Positions 53,082 through 62,639 of a stretch of 64,000 bases of DNA are shown here, in pieces. How positions within the stretch are numbered: the first letter of the stretch is position 1; each line of letters begins with the position of its first letter. This DNA is from Paenibacillus lemnae. Its GTDB lineage: Bacteria > Bacillota > Bacilli > Paenibacillales > Paenibacillaceae. The stretch covers positions 62,001 to 126,000 of the forward strand of contig NZ_JABBPN010000005.1 in the NCBI RefSeq assembly GCF_012933385.1, in the 5' to 3' direction. The notes beneath the pieces are model-generated. The model was not told the DNA's origin. It did no database searches and saw only the letters and a program-made list of their open reading frames with translations. Both the position numbers and the translations under genes were made by a program.

Positions 53082-53663
53082 ATGGCAGCCGTAGACCGCC
53101 GCAGACTTGTGCTTGATGCAGCCGCCAAATCGTTTGCGCTGTTCGGATATAAGGCAACGACCATGGATCAGGTGGCCAAGATTGCGAATGTGGGCAAAGG
53201 AACCATCTACACTTTTTTTACGAATAAAGATGAGCTTTTCGATGAAATCCTGCATTCAGCTATTACGGATATGAGAAAAATTGCCGAGCGCACGATCCGG
53301 GATGACCGCGATTTTTTTGATAATCTGTACCGGGTGCTGGATGCGCTGCTTGATTTTCGTGACGAGCACGCCTTGTTCATCAAACTGTCCCAGGAGAAGA
53401 GAGATCTTGGAACACCCAAGGCAGACTACGGTCTGGCCAAGGTAGAGAATGTGATTGTAAGCTATATTCAGGGTGTCGTCGAGCAGGCGATTCGTAATGA
53501 CGAGATCAGGCCATGTGATGCCCAGGTCGTGTCATACGTGATGCTCAGGCTGTACACCTCACTGGCAGGGGATTTCAATCAATTGCGAGAGCCTCTTCCC
53601 AAGGAACAAATCAAGGAATACATGCTGTTATTTCTGGAACAGGGGCTTCGCTCCTCAGGTTAA
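53082..53663 (+). CDS. TetR-family transcriptional regulator
   Basis: 193 residues: helix-turn-helix at the N-terminus (RRLVLDAAAKSFALFGYKATTMDQVAKIANVGKGTIYTFFTNKDELFDEIL, residues 5-55) and a ligand/dimerisation domain with conserved RDLGTPKADYGLAKVENVIVSYIQG. Same direction as yhgE, 133 bases apart. Similar 23-bp dyads are found upstream of both genes, suggesting it represses itself and yhgE. Start ATG at 53082 after TTGGGAGGG. Confidence 0.88.
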   Translation: MAAVDRRRLVLDAAAKSFALFGYKATTMDQVAKIANVGKGTIYTFFTNKDELFDEILHSAITDMRKIAERTIRDDRDFFDNLYRVLDALLDFRDEHALFIKLSQEKRDLGTPKADYGLAKVENVIVSYIQGVVEQAIRNDEIRPCDAQVVSYVMLRLYTSLAGDFNQLREPLPKEQIKEYMLLFLEQGLRSSG

Positions 53664-53732
53664 CCGATGTTAAAGATGTTAAAGACCGGCCTGTATGGGG
53701 CATCATTTCGGGCCATTTTTTTTGCACTAAAA

Positions 53733-53755
53733 TGACTATATGAATGATATGGTCA
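53733..53755 (+). promoter_or_regulatory. Candidate TetR operator upstream of yhgE
   Basis: Dyad TGACTATAT-N5-ATATGGTCA (8 of 9 positions symmetrical), the same TGAC-N15-GTCA half-sites as upstream of tetR, 40 bases before the yhgE start. Confidence 0.55.
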
Positions 53756-53795
53756 GTTAGTATAGATGCTTATTAAATAGAAGGAGATGGAACAA

Positions 53796-56063
53796 TTGAA
53801 ATCATTATCTGTATTTTTCAAAGACATGGGGGCGGCGGCCCGCAACCGAAAGCTGTTAATTCCGCTGATTGCCGTGCTCTTTATTCCGCTGATGTACAGC
53901 GGGATGTTTCTCGGAGCTTTCTGGGATCCCTATGGCAAGATGAACGATCTGCCTGTAGCGGTTGTAAATAATGATCAGGGAGCTGTGTTTGAAGGGAAAA
54001 CCCTGACGGCAGGCGAGGATCTTGTGAAGGAATTGAAGAAGGGAGCCGACTTTAACTGGCAGTTTGTCAGCCGCCAGGAAGCGGAAGAGGGAATGAAGGA
54101 CAATAAATATTATATGACGATTATCATTCCTGATAACTTCTCGAAGCAAGCGACGACTGTGCTGGATGATCAGCCGGCACCGGCGCAGCTTCTTTTTGAA
54201 CCGAATGAAGGTTATAACTTCCTCGCCGGACAGATTGGTGGATCTGCGGTCAAGGAAATTCAGTCCAAGGTATCTGCCAAAGTGACAGAAGCCTATACGG
54301 AAACCTTGTTTGGCCAGGTCAAGACGATTGCAGACGGCCTGTCTGATGCAGGCAGCGGTGCAACGCAAATTTCAGACGGTGCCCAGAAGCTGGATGCAGG
54401 CGCGCTGAAGCTGAAGCAGAATCTGACCAAGCTGGTCAGCGGGACCGAGGAGCTGCGCTCCGGAATCGCGCCGCTGACTAAAGGTGTAGTGGAATTGAAC
54501 ACCGGCGCAGGCACACTTCATCAAGGTGCTGACAAGCTGTCCTCTGGTCTATATCAGCTGCTGCAGGGGCATGAACAGCTGCAGGCTGGAGCAGTGCAGA
54601 CAGGTACAGGCAGCCGCAAGCTTCAAGCCGGACTTGAAGCTGCATTTAATGGAAGTAAAGAATTGACTGCAGGGCTCAAGGCCAGTCAGAGCGGTGCAGC
54701 TGCACTTCAATCCGGTGCACAAAGCGCCGAGAGTGGTGCGGGCAAGCTGGAAGCGGGGCTGTCGCAATCCCTGGAGGGTACAGCATCCCTCGAGCAGGGC
54801 GCACAGTCTGTAGCAGCGGGTCTTAAACAGCTTGCAGCAAGCAATGAAGAATTGGCTTCCATGCCTGAAGTACAGAAGCTTCTTGCAGCGAGTGAAGCGG
54901 TAGCAGCTGGAAGTTCAAAGCTGAACGAAGGACAGAAGCAGCTGGCTGCAGGTGCAGCAGAGCTGAAGCAGGGTACCGCCCGGCTGGGCGAAGGTGCAGG
55001 CCAGCTGAGTGCCGGTGCGGGCCAGCTGGTGCAGGGCAGTGAGAAGCTGCATGCAGGCAACGGGCAGCTGCTGGCAGGTGCGAAGGAGTTAACCGCAGGA
55101 CAGGACAAACTGTCCGCGGGAATGAAGCAGTTCGGCAGCAAACTTAGCGAAGCTGCCGGGGGAGGCAAAGAGCTGGCCGCAGGTGCTGCCCGTCTGAATG
55201 AGGGCACACGACAGTTGAGCGCAGGTGCCGGGAAGCTGGGCAGCGGTGTAAGCACATTGGCAGATGGTTCGAAACAGCTGGATGCCGGTGCCGGTGAACT
55301 GGTCAGCGGTATGGATACGCTCAAGACCGGAACCGGAGAGCTTGCCGGCAAGCTTAACGAAGCTGCAAATAAGACCGGAAGTGTAAAAGCGACAGATACG
55401 AACTATGCGATGTTTGCACAGCCCGTTCAAGTCGATGAGCACAAGGTCAATGAAGTGCCGAACTATGGTACAGGTTTTGCACCTTACTTTTTGTCATTGG
55501 GACTGTTCGTAGGTGCGCTGATTACGTCCATCGTCATGCCGGTTTACGCTTCCAGCGTACCGGGCGCGAGCGGCTTCAGCCGATTTGTGAGCCGCACCCT
55601 TTCTTTTGCAGGCATGGGGATTCTTCAGGCTTTACTGGCTGTCGTGGTGCTGCTGTACGGATTGAAACTGGAAGTGCAAAGTGTACCGATGTTCTACATG
55701 TTCTCTATTCTGACCAGTCTGTCTTACATGTTCCTTATCCAGGCGCTGGTTACATGGCTGGATCTTCCGGGACGTTTCGTCGCGATTGTCATTCTGATTC
55801 TTCAGCTGACGACCAGTGCCGGAACCTTCCCGCTGGAACTGATCCCAAATTGGATGAAGGCCTTTAACCCCCTGCTGCCGATGACGTACAGTGTATCGGG
55901 TTTTAAAGCGGTCATTTCTACCGGGGACATGGGATATTTGTGGAGCAATGCAGGTGTGCTGGCCGCCTTCGGCGGTGCATTCCTGATCATCACGGCCTTA
56001 TATTTCCTAACCCATCGTTACAAAAATAAAATTCAAGACACGGCTGCAGCCCCTGCCGTATGA
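53796..56063 (+). CDS. yhgE: YhgE/Pip-family membrane protein with Gly-heptad repeats
   Basis: 755 residues. A first membrane span near the N-terminus (LIPLIAVLFIPLMYSGMFLGAFW) is followed by a YhgE/Pip head (DLPVAVVNNDQGAVFEGKTL). Then ~400 residues of extracytoplasmic repeats of the form L-x-x-G-x-x-x-L (SDGAQKLDAGALKLKQN, LQTGTGSRKLQAGLEA and so on), probably a long coiled rod. Five to six spans close the protein (LFVGALITSIV, ALLAVVVLLYGL). The TTG at 53796 follows GAAGGAG at good spacing; the ATG nine bases earlier directly abuts that site. Efflux/secretion role by family only. Confidence 0.85.
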   Translation: MKSLSVFFKDMGAAARNRKLLIPLIAVLFIPLMYSGMFLGAFWDPYGKMNDLPVAVVNNDQGAVFEGKTLTAGEDLVKELKKGADFNWQFVSRQEAEEGMKDNKYYMTIIIPDNFSKQATTVLDDQPAPAQLLFEPNEGYNFLAGQIGGSAVKEIQSKVSAKVTEAYTETLFGQVKTIADGLSDAGSGATQISDGAQKLDAGALKLKQNLTKLVSGTEELRSGIAPLTKGVVELNTGAGTLHQGADKLSSGLYQLLQGHEQLQAGAVQTGTGSRKLQAGLEAAFNGSKELTAGLKASQSGAAALQSGAQSAESGAGKLEAGLSQSLEGTASLEQGAQSVAAGLKQLAASNEELASMPEVQKLLAASEAVAAGSSKLNEGQKQLAAGAAELKQGTARLGEGAGQLSAGAGQLVQGSEKLHAGNGQLLAGAKELTAGQDKLSAGMKQFGSKLSEAAGGGKELAAGAARLNEGTRQLSAGAGKLGSGVSTLADGSKQLDAGAGELVSGMDTLKTGTGELAGKLNEAANKTGSVKATDTNYAMFAQPVQVDEHKVNEVPNYGTGFAPYFLSLGLFVGALITSIVMPVYASSVPGASGFSRFVSRTLSFAGMGILQALLAVVVLLYGLKLEVQSVPMFYMFSILTSLSYMFLIQALVTWLDLPGRFVAIVILILQLTTSAGTFPLELIPNWMKAFNPLLPMTYSVSGFKAVISTGDMGYLWSNAGVLAAFGGAFLIITALYFLTHRYKNKIQDTAAAPAV

Positions 56064-56066
56064 TGA

Positions 56067-56109
56067 CAAAAAAAGACATTCCTCCTTTATCGAGGAATGT
56101 CTTTTTTGA
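56067..56109 (+). terminator. Terminator after yhgE
   Basis: AAAAGACATTCCTC-ctttatc-GAGGAATGTCTTTTTT, 14 bp stem and strong T-tract. Confidence 0.9.
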
Positions 56110-56203
56110 TCTTTTTTTTGCATTAAAATACATAAAGTAAATGAGGAAGCCTTTAGATAGCGGTCACAAAAGCAAAAGTTATCGAAATTATAAAAACTTT
56201 GAA

Positions 56204-56232
56204 TTGCACTGATATTAAGGGAATGCTAAAAT
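56204..56232 (+). promoter_or_regulatory. Promoter of the glutamate synthase gene
   Basis: TTGCAC (56204-56209), a 17-base spacer and TAAAAT (56227-56232). It gives an untranslated leader of about 170 bases. Confidence 0.6.
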
Positions 56233-56406
56233 GATAACACTAATCTAACTTAGGATGTAAATTGACGACGGTCCTTTTAATGTTTTTGCACAAAATGTCA
56301 TTGCAATGTAAATATTGACTCACAAGCAGGAGAGAATGGCTGTTGATCTAGGAGGCTCCATTTGTCTTTGGCTTATTTTATTTTGTAACAGGAAAGGTTG
56401 CTTACT

Positions 56407-59400
56407 ATGAAACATACCGTTATTCCCCGGAAACAGGGACTTTATGACCCGCAGTTTGAGAAAGACGCCTGCGGCATGGGTTTTGTCGCTCATATCAAAG
56501 GCTCTCCTTCACATGAAATTGTAAGCCAAGCCTTGACCATGCTGGGCAATATGGAACATCGCGGCGGACAGGGCAGCGAGCCGAACTCCGGTGACGGAGC
56601 AGGGATTATGATGCAGATTCCGCATAGCTTTTTTGCAGCCGAGGCGGAGCGTCTGGGATTCTCGCTGCCAGAACCGGGACAGTACGGAGCAGGTATGCTG
56701 TTCCTCTCCCATGATGCTGGAGTCCGCGAGGTTCATGAGCAGAAACTGGCCGGCATTATCGCAGAAGAGGGCCAGACGCTGCTGGGCTTCCGTGACGTGC
56801 CGACCAATGATGAGATGCTCGGCAAGACCGCGAAAACCGCGAAGCCGTATGTGCGTCAGGTGTTTATCGGCCGCAGTGAAGACATTCAGAATGATCTGGA
56901 TTTTGAGCGCAAGCTGTACGTCATCCGCAGACGGGCGGAGCTTGCTATCCGTTACAGTACTATTCCAGAAGGGGATACATTCTATGTATCCAGCCTTTCC
57001 TGCCGCAAAATCGTATATAAAGGCATGCTGACCACCGTACAGGTAGGACAGTTTTATCTAGATCTGCAGGAGCCGTCGCTCACTTCAGCGATTGCACTTG
57101 TGCATTCCCGTTTCAGCACCAACACATTCCCGAGCTGGGAGCGGGCTCACCCTTACCGCTTCATGATCCACAATGGTGAGATCAACACACTTAGAGGGAA
57201 TGTCAACTGGATGCATGCACGTCAATCTCTTTTTGAGAGCGAGCTGTTCGGCAGCGATCTGGAGAAGGTGAAGCCGGTTATCAATCCTGACGGATCGGAT
57301 ACAGGGATGTTTGATAATACGTTTGAGTTCCTGTACCTGAGCGGACGCTCTCTCCCGCAGGTTGCCATGATGATGGTGCCTGAGCCTTGGAACAACCATG
57401 AAAGCATGGACGGGACCAAAAAAGCATTTTATGAATATCACAGCACGCTGATGGAGCCGTGGGACGGACCTGCTGCAATGGCATTTACCGATGGGGTTCA
57501 GATCGCTGCAACCCTGGACCGGAACGGCCTGCGCCCTTCACGTTACTATATTACCAAGGATGATCTGATCGTCCTGTCTTCGGAGGCAGGCGTACTGGAT
57601 ATCCCGGCAGAGAATGTTCTGCTGAAAGACCGCCTGCGCCCTGGACGTATGCTGGTGGTGGATACACAGGAAGGCCGCATTATTTCCGATGAAGAGGTGA
57701 AAGCCAATATTGCCTCGGAGCTGCCTTACCGCGATTGGCTGAATGAGCATCTTGTGGAACTGTCGGATCTTCCGGAAGCACCTGAGCTTCCAAATCCGAA
57801 GCATGAGAATGTCCGCCAGCTCCAGCAGTCGTTCGGATTTACATTTGAAGAGCTGCGCAAGGTCATTGAGCCGATGGCACTGACTGGCGGCGAAGCGATC
57901 GCCTCGATGGGGTATGATGCACCGCTGGCTGTACTGTCGGATCGCCCGCAGCGCCTGTTCAATTACTTCAAGCAGATGTTTGCACAGGTTACCAACCCGC
58001 CGATCGATGCCATTCGCGAGGAACTGGTAACTTCTACAGCAACGACAATTGGTCCGGAACGCAATCTGTTGAATCCGGAGCCGGAGAGCTGCCGCCATAT
58101 TCGTCTGGATTCGCCGATCCTCTCGAATGAGGATTTTGCAAAAATCCGCCATGTGCACCGTCCAGGCTTTAAGTCCATGACCATCCCGATCTTCTTTACG
58201 GCATCTGAAGGTGCAGATGGACTCCGTAAAGCATTGAACGGTCTTTGTGAAGCGGCTGACCGTGTTATTGATAAAGGCCACAACATCTTGATCCTGTCCG
58301 ACCGTGGTGTAGACCGTGAGAATGCAGCGATTCCATCTCTGCTTGCTGTGTCGACCCTGCATCATCACCTGATTCGCCAGGGTACACGTACAAGAGTAAG
58401 CATCCTTTTGGAATCGGGCGAGCCTCGTGAAGTGCATCATTTTGCACTTCTGCTCGGATACGGGGTGAGTGCCGTGAACCCGTATCTTGCATTCGAGACG
58501 CTGGATGACATGATTCAGGAAAAAATGCTGCGAGGAATCTCGCATGAGAAAGCTGTTAAGAATTTCATCAAGGCAGCGAGCAAGGGTGTTGTCAAAGTCC
58601 TGTCCAAAATGGGGATTTCGACGATTCAGTCCTATCGCGGAGCGCAAATTTTTGAAGCTGTCGGGCTAAAATCCGAATTTGTAGATAAATACTTCACCTG
58701 GACGCCTTCTCGAATTGGAGGGATCGGGCTGGAGGAAGTTGCAGCCGAAGCGCTGGCTCACCATGAGAGAGCCTTCACAGATAAAGACGGAAATGATAAA
58801 GCGCTGGATTCTGTGGGTGAGTATCAGTGGAGAAATGGCGGAGAAGAGCATTTGTTCAATCCGAAAACCATTCATCTGCTGCAGCAGGCTGTTCGTACAG
58901 GCGACTACAAGCTGTATAAGCAGTATGCTGAGCTGGTTCAAGGCGAGAATGAGAGCTACATGACCCTGCGGGCACTGCTTAACATCAAGCCTGCTGGCAA
59001 ACCGGTTCCGCTTGAAGAGGTAGAGCCGCTGGAAAGTATTATGAAGCGGTTCAAGACGGGCGCCATGTCGTTCGGATCCATCAGCAAGGAAGCCCATGAA
59101 AGTCTGGCGATCGGTATGAACCGGATCGGAGGCAGAAGCAACACGGGCGAAGGCGGCGAGGATCCGAATCGTTTCACACCGGATGCTAATGGAGATTCCC
59201 GCCGGAGTGCGATCAAACAGGTCGCCTCTGGACGATTCGGTGTTACGTCCAATTACCTGGTCAATGCGGATGAGATTCAGATCAAGATGGCTCAGGGCGC
59301 GAAGCCTGGAGAAGGCGGACAGCTGCCTGGCCGTAAAGTATATCCTTGGGTCGCAGAAGTGCGCGGATCTACACCAGGTGTAGGTTTGATCTCACCTCCG

Positions 59401-61005
59401 CCGCATCACGATATTTATTCGATTGAGGATTTGGCAGAGCTGATCTATGATCTGAAGAACAGCAACCCGCGCGCCGATATCAACGTCAAGTTGGTTTCCG
59501 AAGTCGGCGTAGGTACGATCGCGGCAGGCGTAGCCAAAGGCCGGGCCGATATTATCCTGGTCAGCGGTTATGACGGCGGTACCGGTGCTTCACCGCAAGG
59601 CTCCATTCGACATGCAGGTATGCCTTGGGAGCTCGGGCTGGCAGAGACGCATCAGACATTGATGATGAATAATTTGCGTGACCGCGTGGTGCTGGAAACC
59701 GACGGTAAAATGCTGAACGGCCGTGACCTGATCATCGCCGCTCTGCTGGGTGCGGAACAGTACGGATTCTCAACAGCTCCACTGGTTGCGATCGGCTGTA
59801 TCATGATGCGTGTATGTCAGATGGATACCTGTCCGGTTGGTGTAGCGACCCAGAATCCGGAGCTGCGTAAAAACTTCACAGGTGATCCGGACCATGTTGT
59901 AAACTTTATGAAATTTGTGGCTGAGGACATGCGTGAGCAGATGGCTGCACTCGGATTCCGTACCGTTGAAGAGATGGTCGGTCGTACGGACTGCCTGGAT
60001 TCCGTCAATGTAGATACACATTGGAAGAAGAAAGGTGTGGATATTTCTGCCCTTCTCTATACACCAGAGGTGCGTGAAGATACCACCCGTTACCGCACGA
60101 AGCATCAGAACCACGGACTGGAAGAAACGCTGGATATGCGCTTCCTGCTGGACAGCGCGTCCCCGGCTCTGGAATCCGGAACTTCGGTAGAGGGAAGATT
60201 CCCGATTACGAACGTGGATCGTGCAGTCGGAACGATTGTAGGGAGTGAGCTGACCCGTAAATACGGATTAGCAGGTCTGCCGGAAGATACCATTCAATTC
60301 ACTTTCGAAGGATCTGCAGGGCAAAGCTTTGGTGCCTTCGTACCCAAAGGAATGACGCTGACTGTAGAAGGGGACAGCAACGATTATGTCGGCAAGGGAC
60401 TGTCCGGCGGCAAAATCATTGTTAAACCTTCACCTAAAGCAACATTTGTGGCTGAAGACAATATTATTGCGGGCAACACCGCGTTCTACGGTGCGACCAG
60501 CGGTGAAGCCTATATCCGCGGGATTGCAGGAGAACGTTTTGCAGTCCGGAATTCCGGAGCGAGCATCGTCGTAGAAGGTGTCGGCGACCACGGTTGTGAA
60601 TACATGACAGGAGGCCGCGTTGTTGTACTTGGCGATACAGGCCGTAACTTTGCGGCGGGTATGTCTGGCGGTATTGCCTATGTGTATGATCCGGATGGAA
60701 CGCTGTATGGTCGCTGCAACAGGGAAATGGTACTGCTTGAGCGGGTAGAGGATACAGAAGAAGCTGAAGCTTTGTTCTCCATGATTCAGCGCCATTCCGT
60801 GTACACTGACAGCAGTGTCGCACAACAACTCCTTGGAGATTGGGAGCAGTCACTGAAGCAGTTTGTTCGGATTATACCAAAGGACTACAAGCGGATGATG
60901 CAGCAGATTCAAAAGGTGCAGGATCAAGGCTTGATTGGTGATGCAGCGCTGCTGGCTGCATTTGAGGCGAACATGCGGGAGCTTGCACGTACTGGAGGCG
61001 CCTAA
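56407..61005 (+). CDS. gltA: Glutamate synthase large subunit (NADPH/ferredoxin-type GltA/GltB)
   Basis: 1532 residues. After a short propeptide the class II amidotransferase begins at Cys in [10 protein letters not shown]. Then the FMN/central domain ([36 protein letters not shown]), the FMN-binding beta-alpha barrel ([50 protein letters not shown]), the [3Fe-4S] cysteines ([15 protein letters not shown]) and the C-terminal beta-helix repeats (GSGQSFG-like [23 protein letters not shown]). It makes glutamate from glutamine and 2-oxoglutarate. The ATG at 56407 follows GGAAAGG; a TTG nine bases earlier is disfavoured. The small subunit gltB/gltD is not downstream within this window. Confidence 0.96.
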   Translation: MKHTVIPRKQGLYDPQFEKDACGMGFVAHIKGSPSHEIVSQALTMLGNMEHRGGQGSEPNSGDGAGIMMQIPHSFFAAEAERLGFSLPEPGQYGAGMLFLSHDAGVREVHEQKLAGIIAEEGQTLLGFRDVPTNDEMLGKTAKTAKPYVRQVFIGRSEDIQNDLDFERKLYVIRRRAELAIRYSTIPEGDTFYVSSLSCRKIVYKGMLTTVQVGQFYLDLQEPSLTSAIALVHSRFSTNTFPSWERAHPYRFMIHNGEINTLRGNVNWMHARQSLFESELFGSDLEKVKPVINPDGSDTGMFDNTFEFLYLSGRSLPQVAMMMVPEPWNNHESMDGTKKAFYEYHSTLMEPWDGPAAMAFTDGVQIAATLDRNGLRPSRYYITKDDLIVLSSEAGVLDIPAENVLLKDRLRPGRMLVVDTQEGRIISDEEVKANIASELPYRDWLNEHLVELSDLPEAPELPNPKHENVRQLQQSFGFTFEELRKVIEPMALTGGEAIASMGYDAPLAVLSDRPQRLFNYFKQMFAQVTNPPIDAIREELVTSTATTIGPERNLLNPEPESCRHIRLDSPILSNEDFAKIRHVHRPGFKSMTIPIFFTASEGADGLRKALNGLCEAADRVIDKGHNILILSDRGVDRENAAIPSLLAVSTLHHHLIRQGTRTRVSILLESGEPREVHHFALLLGYGVSAVNPYLAFETLDDMIQEKMLRGISHEKAVKNFIKAASKGVVKVLSKMGISTIQSYRGAQIFEAVGLKSEFVDKYFTWTPSRIGGIGLEEVAAEALAHHERAFTDKDGNDKALDSVGEYQWRNGGEEHLFNPKTIHLLQQAVRTGDYKLYKQYAELVQGENESYMTLRALLNIKPAGKPVPLEEVEPLESIMKRFKTGAMSFGSISKEAHESLAIGMNRIGGRSNTGEGGEDPNRFTPDANGDSRRSAIKQVASGRFGVTSNYLVNADEIQIKMAQGAKPGEGGQLPGRKVYPWVAEVRGSTPGVGLISPPPHHDIYSIEDLAELIYDLKNSNPRADINVKLVSEVGVGTIAAGVAKGRADIILVSGYDGGTGASPQGSIRHAGMPWELGLAETHQTLMMNNLRDRVVLETDGKMLNGRDLIIAALLGAEQYGFSTAPLVAIGCIMMRVCQMDTCPVGVATQNPELRKNFTGDPDHVVNFMKFVAEDMREQMAALGFRTVEEMVGRTDCLDSVNVDTHWKKKGVDISALLYTPEVREDTTRYRTKHQNHGLEETLDMRFLLDSASPALESGTSVEGRFPITNVDRAVGTIVGSELTRKYGLAGLPEDTIQFTFEGSAGQSFGAFVPKGMTLTVEGDSNDYVGKGLSGGKIIVKPSPKATFVAEDNIIAGNTAFYGATSGEAYIRGIAGERFAVRNSGASIVVEGVGDHGCEYMTGGRVVVLGDTGRNFAAGMSGGIAYVYDPDGTLYGRCNREMVLLERVEDTEEAEALFSMIQRHSVYTDSSVAQQLLGDWEQSLKQFVRIIPKDYKRMMQQIQKVQDQGLIGDAALLAAFEANMRELARTGGA

Positions 61006-61087
61006 ATCATCAACAGCTTCATAACTATGTAGGCACTGAGGTTGTCACAGACGCGGGAATACAGCGTTTGTGACAGCCTTTCGTATG

Positions 61088-61127
61088 AATAGATCAGCTC
61101 TCTATGGAGAGCTGATCTATTTTTTTG
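61088..61127 (+). terminator. Terminator after gltA
   Basis: ATAGATCAGCTCTC-tatg-GAGAGCTGATCTAT followed by TTTTTTT. An inner hairpin (GGTTGTCACA...TGTGACAGCC, about 61037-61080) lies just upstream and may add to termination. Confidence 0.9.
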
Positions 61128-61398
61128 AGCACATAGCACTAAATCTATGGGTTTAAATACCTTTACAATAGCGCTAACAAAATAACTGACTTTAACTAAC
61201 AGCTTAGGAGTTATAAGTAAAACACTCTGAGAATTCGACAAAATTAGAAGCAGATTTTTGATTGGAGAGTTCCATGAGACGACAGTATCAAAAGGCTTGG
61301 TCAGGTATAATATTCATAAGTAAGTCAAGGTGCGCAGCGGGGGAAGCCAATCTGGAGATGGGGAGCCAATTAGATAAGAAAGACGAGGTTTTCGACGG
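61128..61398. other. Intergenic region after the gltA terminator
   Basis: 270 bases with no recognised feature. AT-rich, with no convincing promoter or ORF; it leads to the small ORF at 61399. Confidence 0.5.
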
Positions 61399-61548
61399 AT
61401 GAATAAGGAGAAAGAGACTGGGCCGCGGCAGGAGCGTCAGCAGCCCGTTCAGGAGAAAAAGAACCTGGATATCTGTACGATTATGATCCAATTGGGAATT
61501 CATCCAGAGAAATGGAACCAGCATCTGAGAGAACAGAAAAATATATAA
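61399..61548 (+). CDS. Hypothetical 49-residue basic protein
   Basis: Short ORF MNKEKETGPRQERQQPVQEK followed by KNLDICTIMIQLGIHPEKWNQHLREQ. ACGAGG lies about 10 bases upstream of the ATG, a weak ribosome site. An intrinsic terminator begins 29 bases after the stop. No family recognised. It may be an SOS- or stress-type small protein or just a spurious frame; the terminator is also shared with the convergent XRE gene. Confidence 0.4.
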   Translation: MNKEKETGPRQERQQPVQEKKNLDICTIMIQLGIHPEKWNQHLREQKNI

Positions 61549-61576
61549 TGTCTGTTATTTGTGACAAAAACAGAAT

Positions 61577-61619
61577 GTAAAATCCCCGGGAGCTAAAGTG
61601 CCTCCGGGGATTTTTACAT
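61577..61619. terminator. Bidirectional terminator between small ORF and XRE gene
   Basis: AAATCCCCGG...CCGGGGATTT with T-tracts on both sides (AAAA before, TTTTT after). Confidence 0.8.
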
Positions 61620-61987
61620 TATTTCATGGACCGTTCCATGCGTACAAAAGCAATGAATCTTTTGGCTTCTTCTTCTGACAGCTTGCGGCCGTCAACGGTC
61701 AAATTGAAGCGCTCCAGCAGATCCTCATCTGCCAATTCCAGGCCGTCTACAAACTGGCTCACGTCCGGATCCAATGTCATCTTTTCATTCTGGGTTCGCC
61801 CGATTAAATAATCAATCGAGACGTCAAAACGATCAGCCAGAGCGGTAAGAGTTTCAAAATCCGGCTTGCGGCGATTTTTTTCATAATGAGATAGTGCAGC
61901 TCTAGTGATGCCGACGGAGGTGGCTAGCTCCTCTTGGGTCCAGCCCCGTTGATCTCGCAGTTCTGCTATCCGTTCTCCGTAGTTCAT
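61619..61987 (-). CDS. XRE-family transcriptional repressor
   Basis: 122 residues. Helix-turn-helix near the N-terminus (RIAELRDQRGWTQEELATSVGITRAALSHYEKNRRKPDFETLTALADRFDVSIDYLIG, residues 5-60), then a short acidic tail (VSQFVDGLELADEDLLERFNLTVDGRKLSEEEAKRFIAFVRM). The ATG at 61987 follows GAGGAGG; an upstream open frame would run through the operator region and is rejected. Two copies of the 15-bp dyad GATACANNNTGTATC lie in the divergent intergenic region. Similar to PBSX/Xre and ImmR-type repressors. Confidence 0.85.
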   Translation of the reverse strand: MNYGERIAELRDQRGWTQEELATSVGITRAALSHYEKNRRKPDFETLTALADRFDVSIDYLIGRTQNEKMTLDPDVSQFVDGLELADEDLLERFNLTVDGRKLSEEEAKRFIAFVRMERSMK

Positions 61988-62033
61988 GCAAGGGTCCTCC
62001 TCAACGATATAGCGAATTCCAGTGGAATTTATA

Positions 62034-62062
62034 TTGACTAGATACAATATGTATCGTAATAT
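62034..62062 (+). promoter_or_regulatory. Promoter of the divergent hypothetical gene
   Basis: TTGACT (62034-62039), 17-base spacer, TAATAT (62057-62062). The dyad at 62041-62055 lies wholly inside the spacer. Confidence 0.6.
62041..62055 (+). promoter_or_regulatory. XRE operator 1 (GATACAATATGTATC)
   Basis: Perfect 15-bp palindrome with arms GATACA/TGTATC and centre ATA, within the promoter spacer of the plus-strand gene. Confidence 0.75.
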
Positions 62063-62075
62063 AAACAATAACAGA

Positions 62076-62090
62076 GATACAAAATGTATC
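62076..62090 (+). promoter_or_regulatory. XRE operator 2 (GATACAAAATGTATC)
   Basis: Second 15-bp palindrome with identical arms and an AAA centre, 35 bases centre-to-centre from operator 1. On the minus strand it overlaps a possible TTGTAT -35 for the XRE gene. Confidence 0.75.
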
Positions 62091-62168
62091 TTGGTGTGAC
62101 ATTTAGTATCATTTTATCCAAGGTCAGGATGTCCCATACCATAATTTCATGGAAAAGAAGGAAGCTCA

Positions 62169-62543
62169 ATGGATGTTTCGGTATTGATTAAAGAGCAGCC
62201 CTGGCTTACCGTCAGACTTCAGCTCGCGGCAATTGGCAAACTTCATATGTCCGGACGGTTTCACGAGGTTGCCCCGCTGGAACTCAGTACAGAGAAGCTT
62301 TCATTCCTCTGCGACTGGGAAATTCCTGAGGCGCACAGCGTCAAGCTAAACTATGAACTGGATGACACCTGCGACCGATTGCTGATGCAAGGAAAGATGC
62401 TAAGCCGGAAACCATGGGGAAGCCGGATGTTATATACCGTGAGATTGGAAGCTTCAGAAGAGCAAAAACTCCGGATCACAGGTATCTTAAACCGGATGAT
62501 GTCCTGCTATGCTACAGATCGGCGCCTGAAATGTTATCAATAA
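62169..62543 (+). CDS. Hypothetical protein, possibly PilZ-like
   Basis: 124 residues: MDVSVLIKEQPWLTVRLQLAAIGKLHMSGRFHE, then beta-rich VAPLELSTEKLSFLCDW...VKLNYELDDTCDRLLMQGKML and MLYTVRLEASEEQKLRITGILNRM. The alternation of strands and the L-S-x-x-x-L-S-F-L-C-type segment faintly resembles PilZ c-di-GMP domains, but the canonical R-x-x-x-R motif is not seen, so this is uncertain. AAGAAGGAAG precedes the ATG. Under control of the XRE operators. Confidence 0.6.
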   Translation: MDVSVLIKEQPWLTVRLQLAAIGKLHMSGRFHEVAPLELSTEKLSFLCDWEIPEAHSVKLNYELDDTCDRLLMQGKMLSRKPWGSRMLYTVRLEASEEQKLRITGILNRMMSCYATDRRLKCYQ

Positions 62544-62639
62544 TAAAGAATACATATATTTTACACTACTTGAGTTGGTTGGTCATTAGTTCTTTTACCT
62601 TAAAAATGACGCCCTATTTTTGCAGGAGGGGAAACACAT

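Noticed and set aside
57538..58647. 369-residue minus-strand frame across gltA
   Set aside because: Antisense shadow of a strongly conserved gene; no start signal and no domain.
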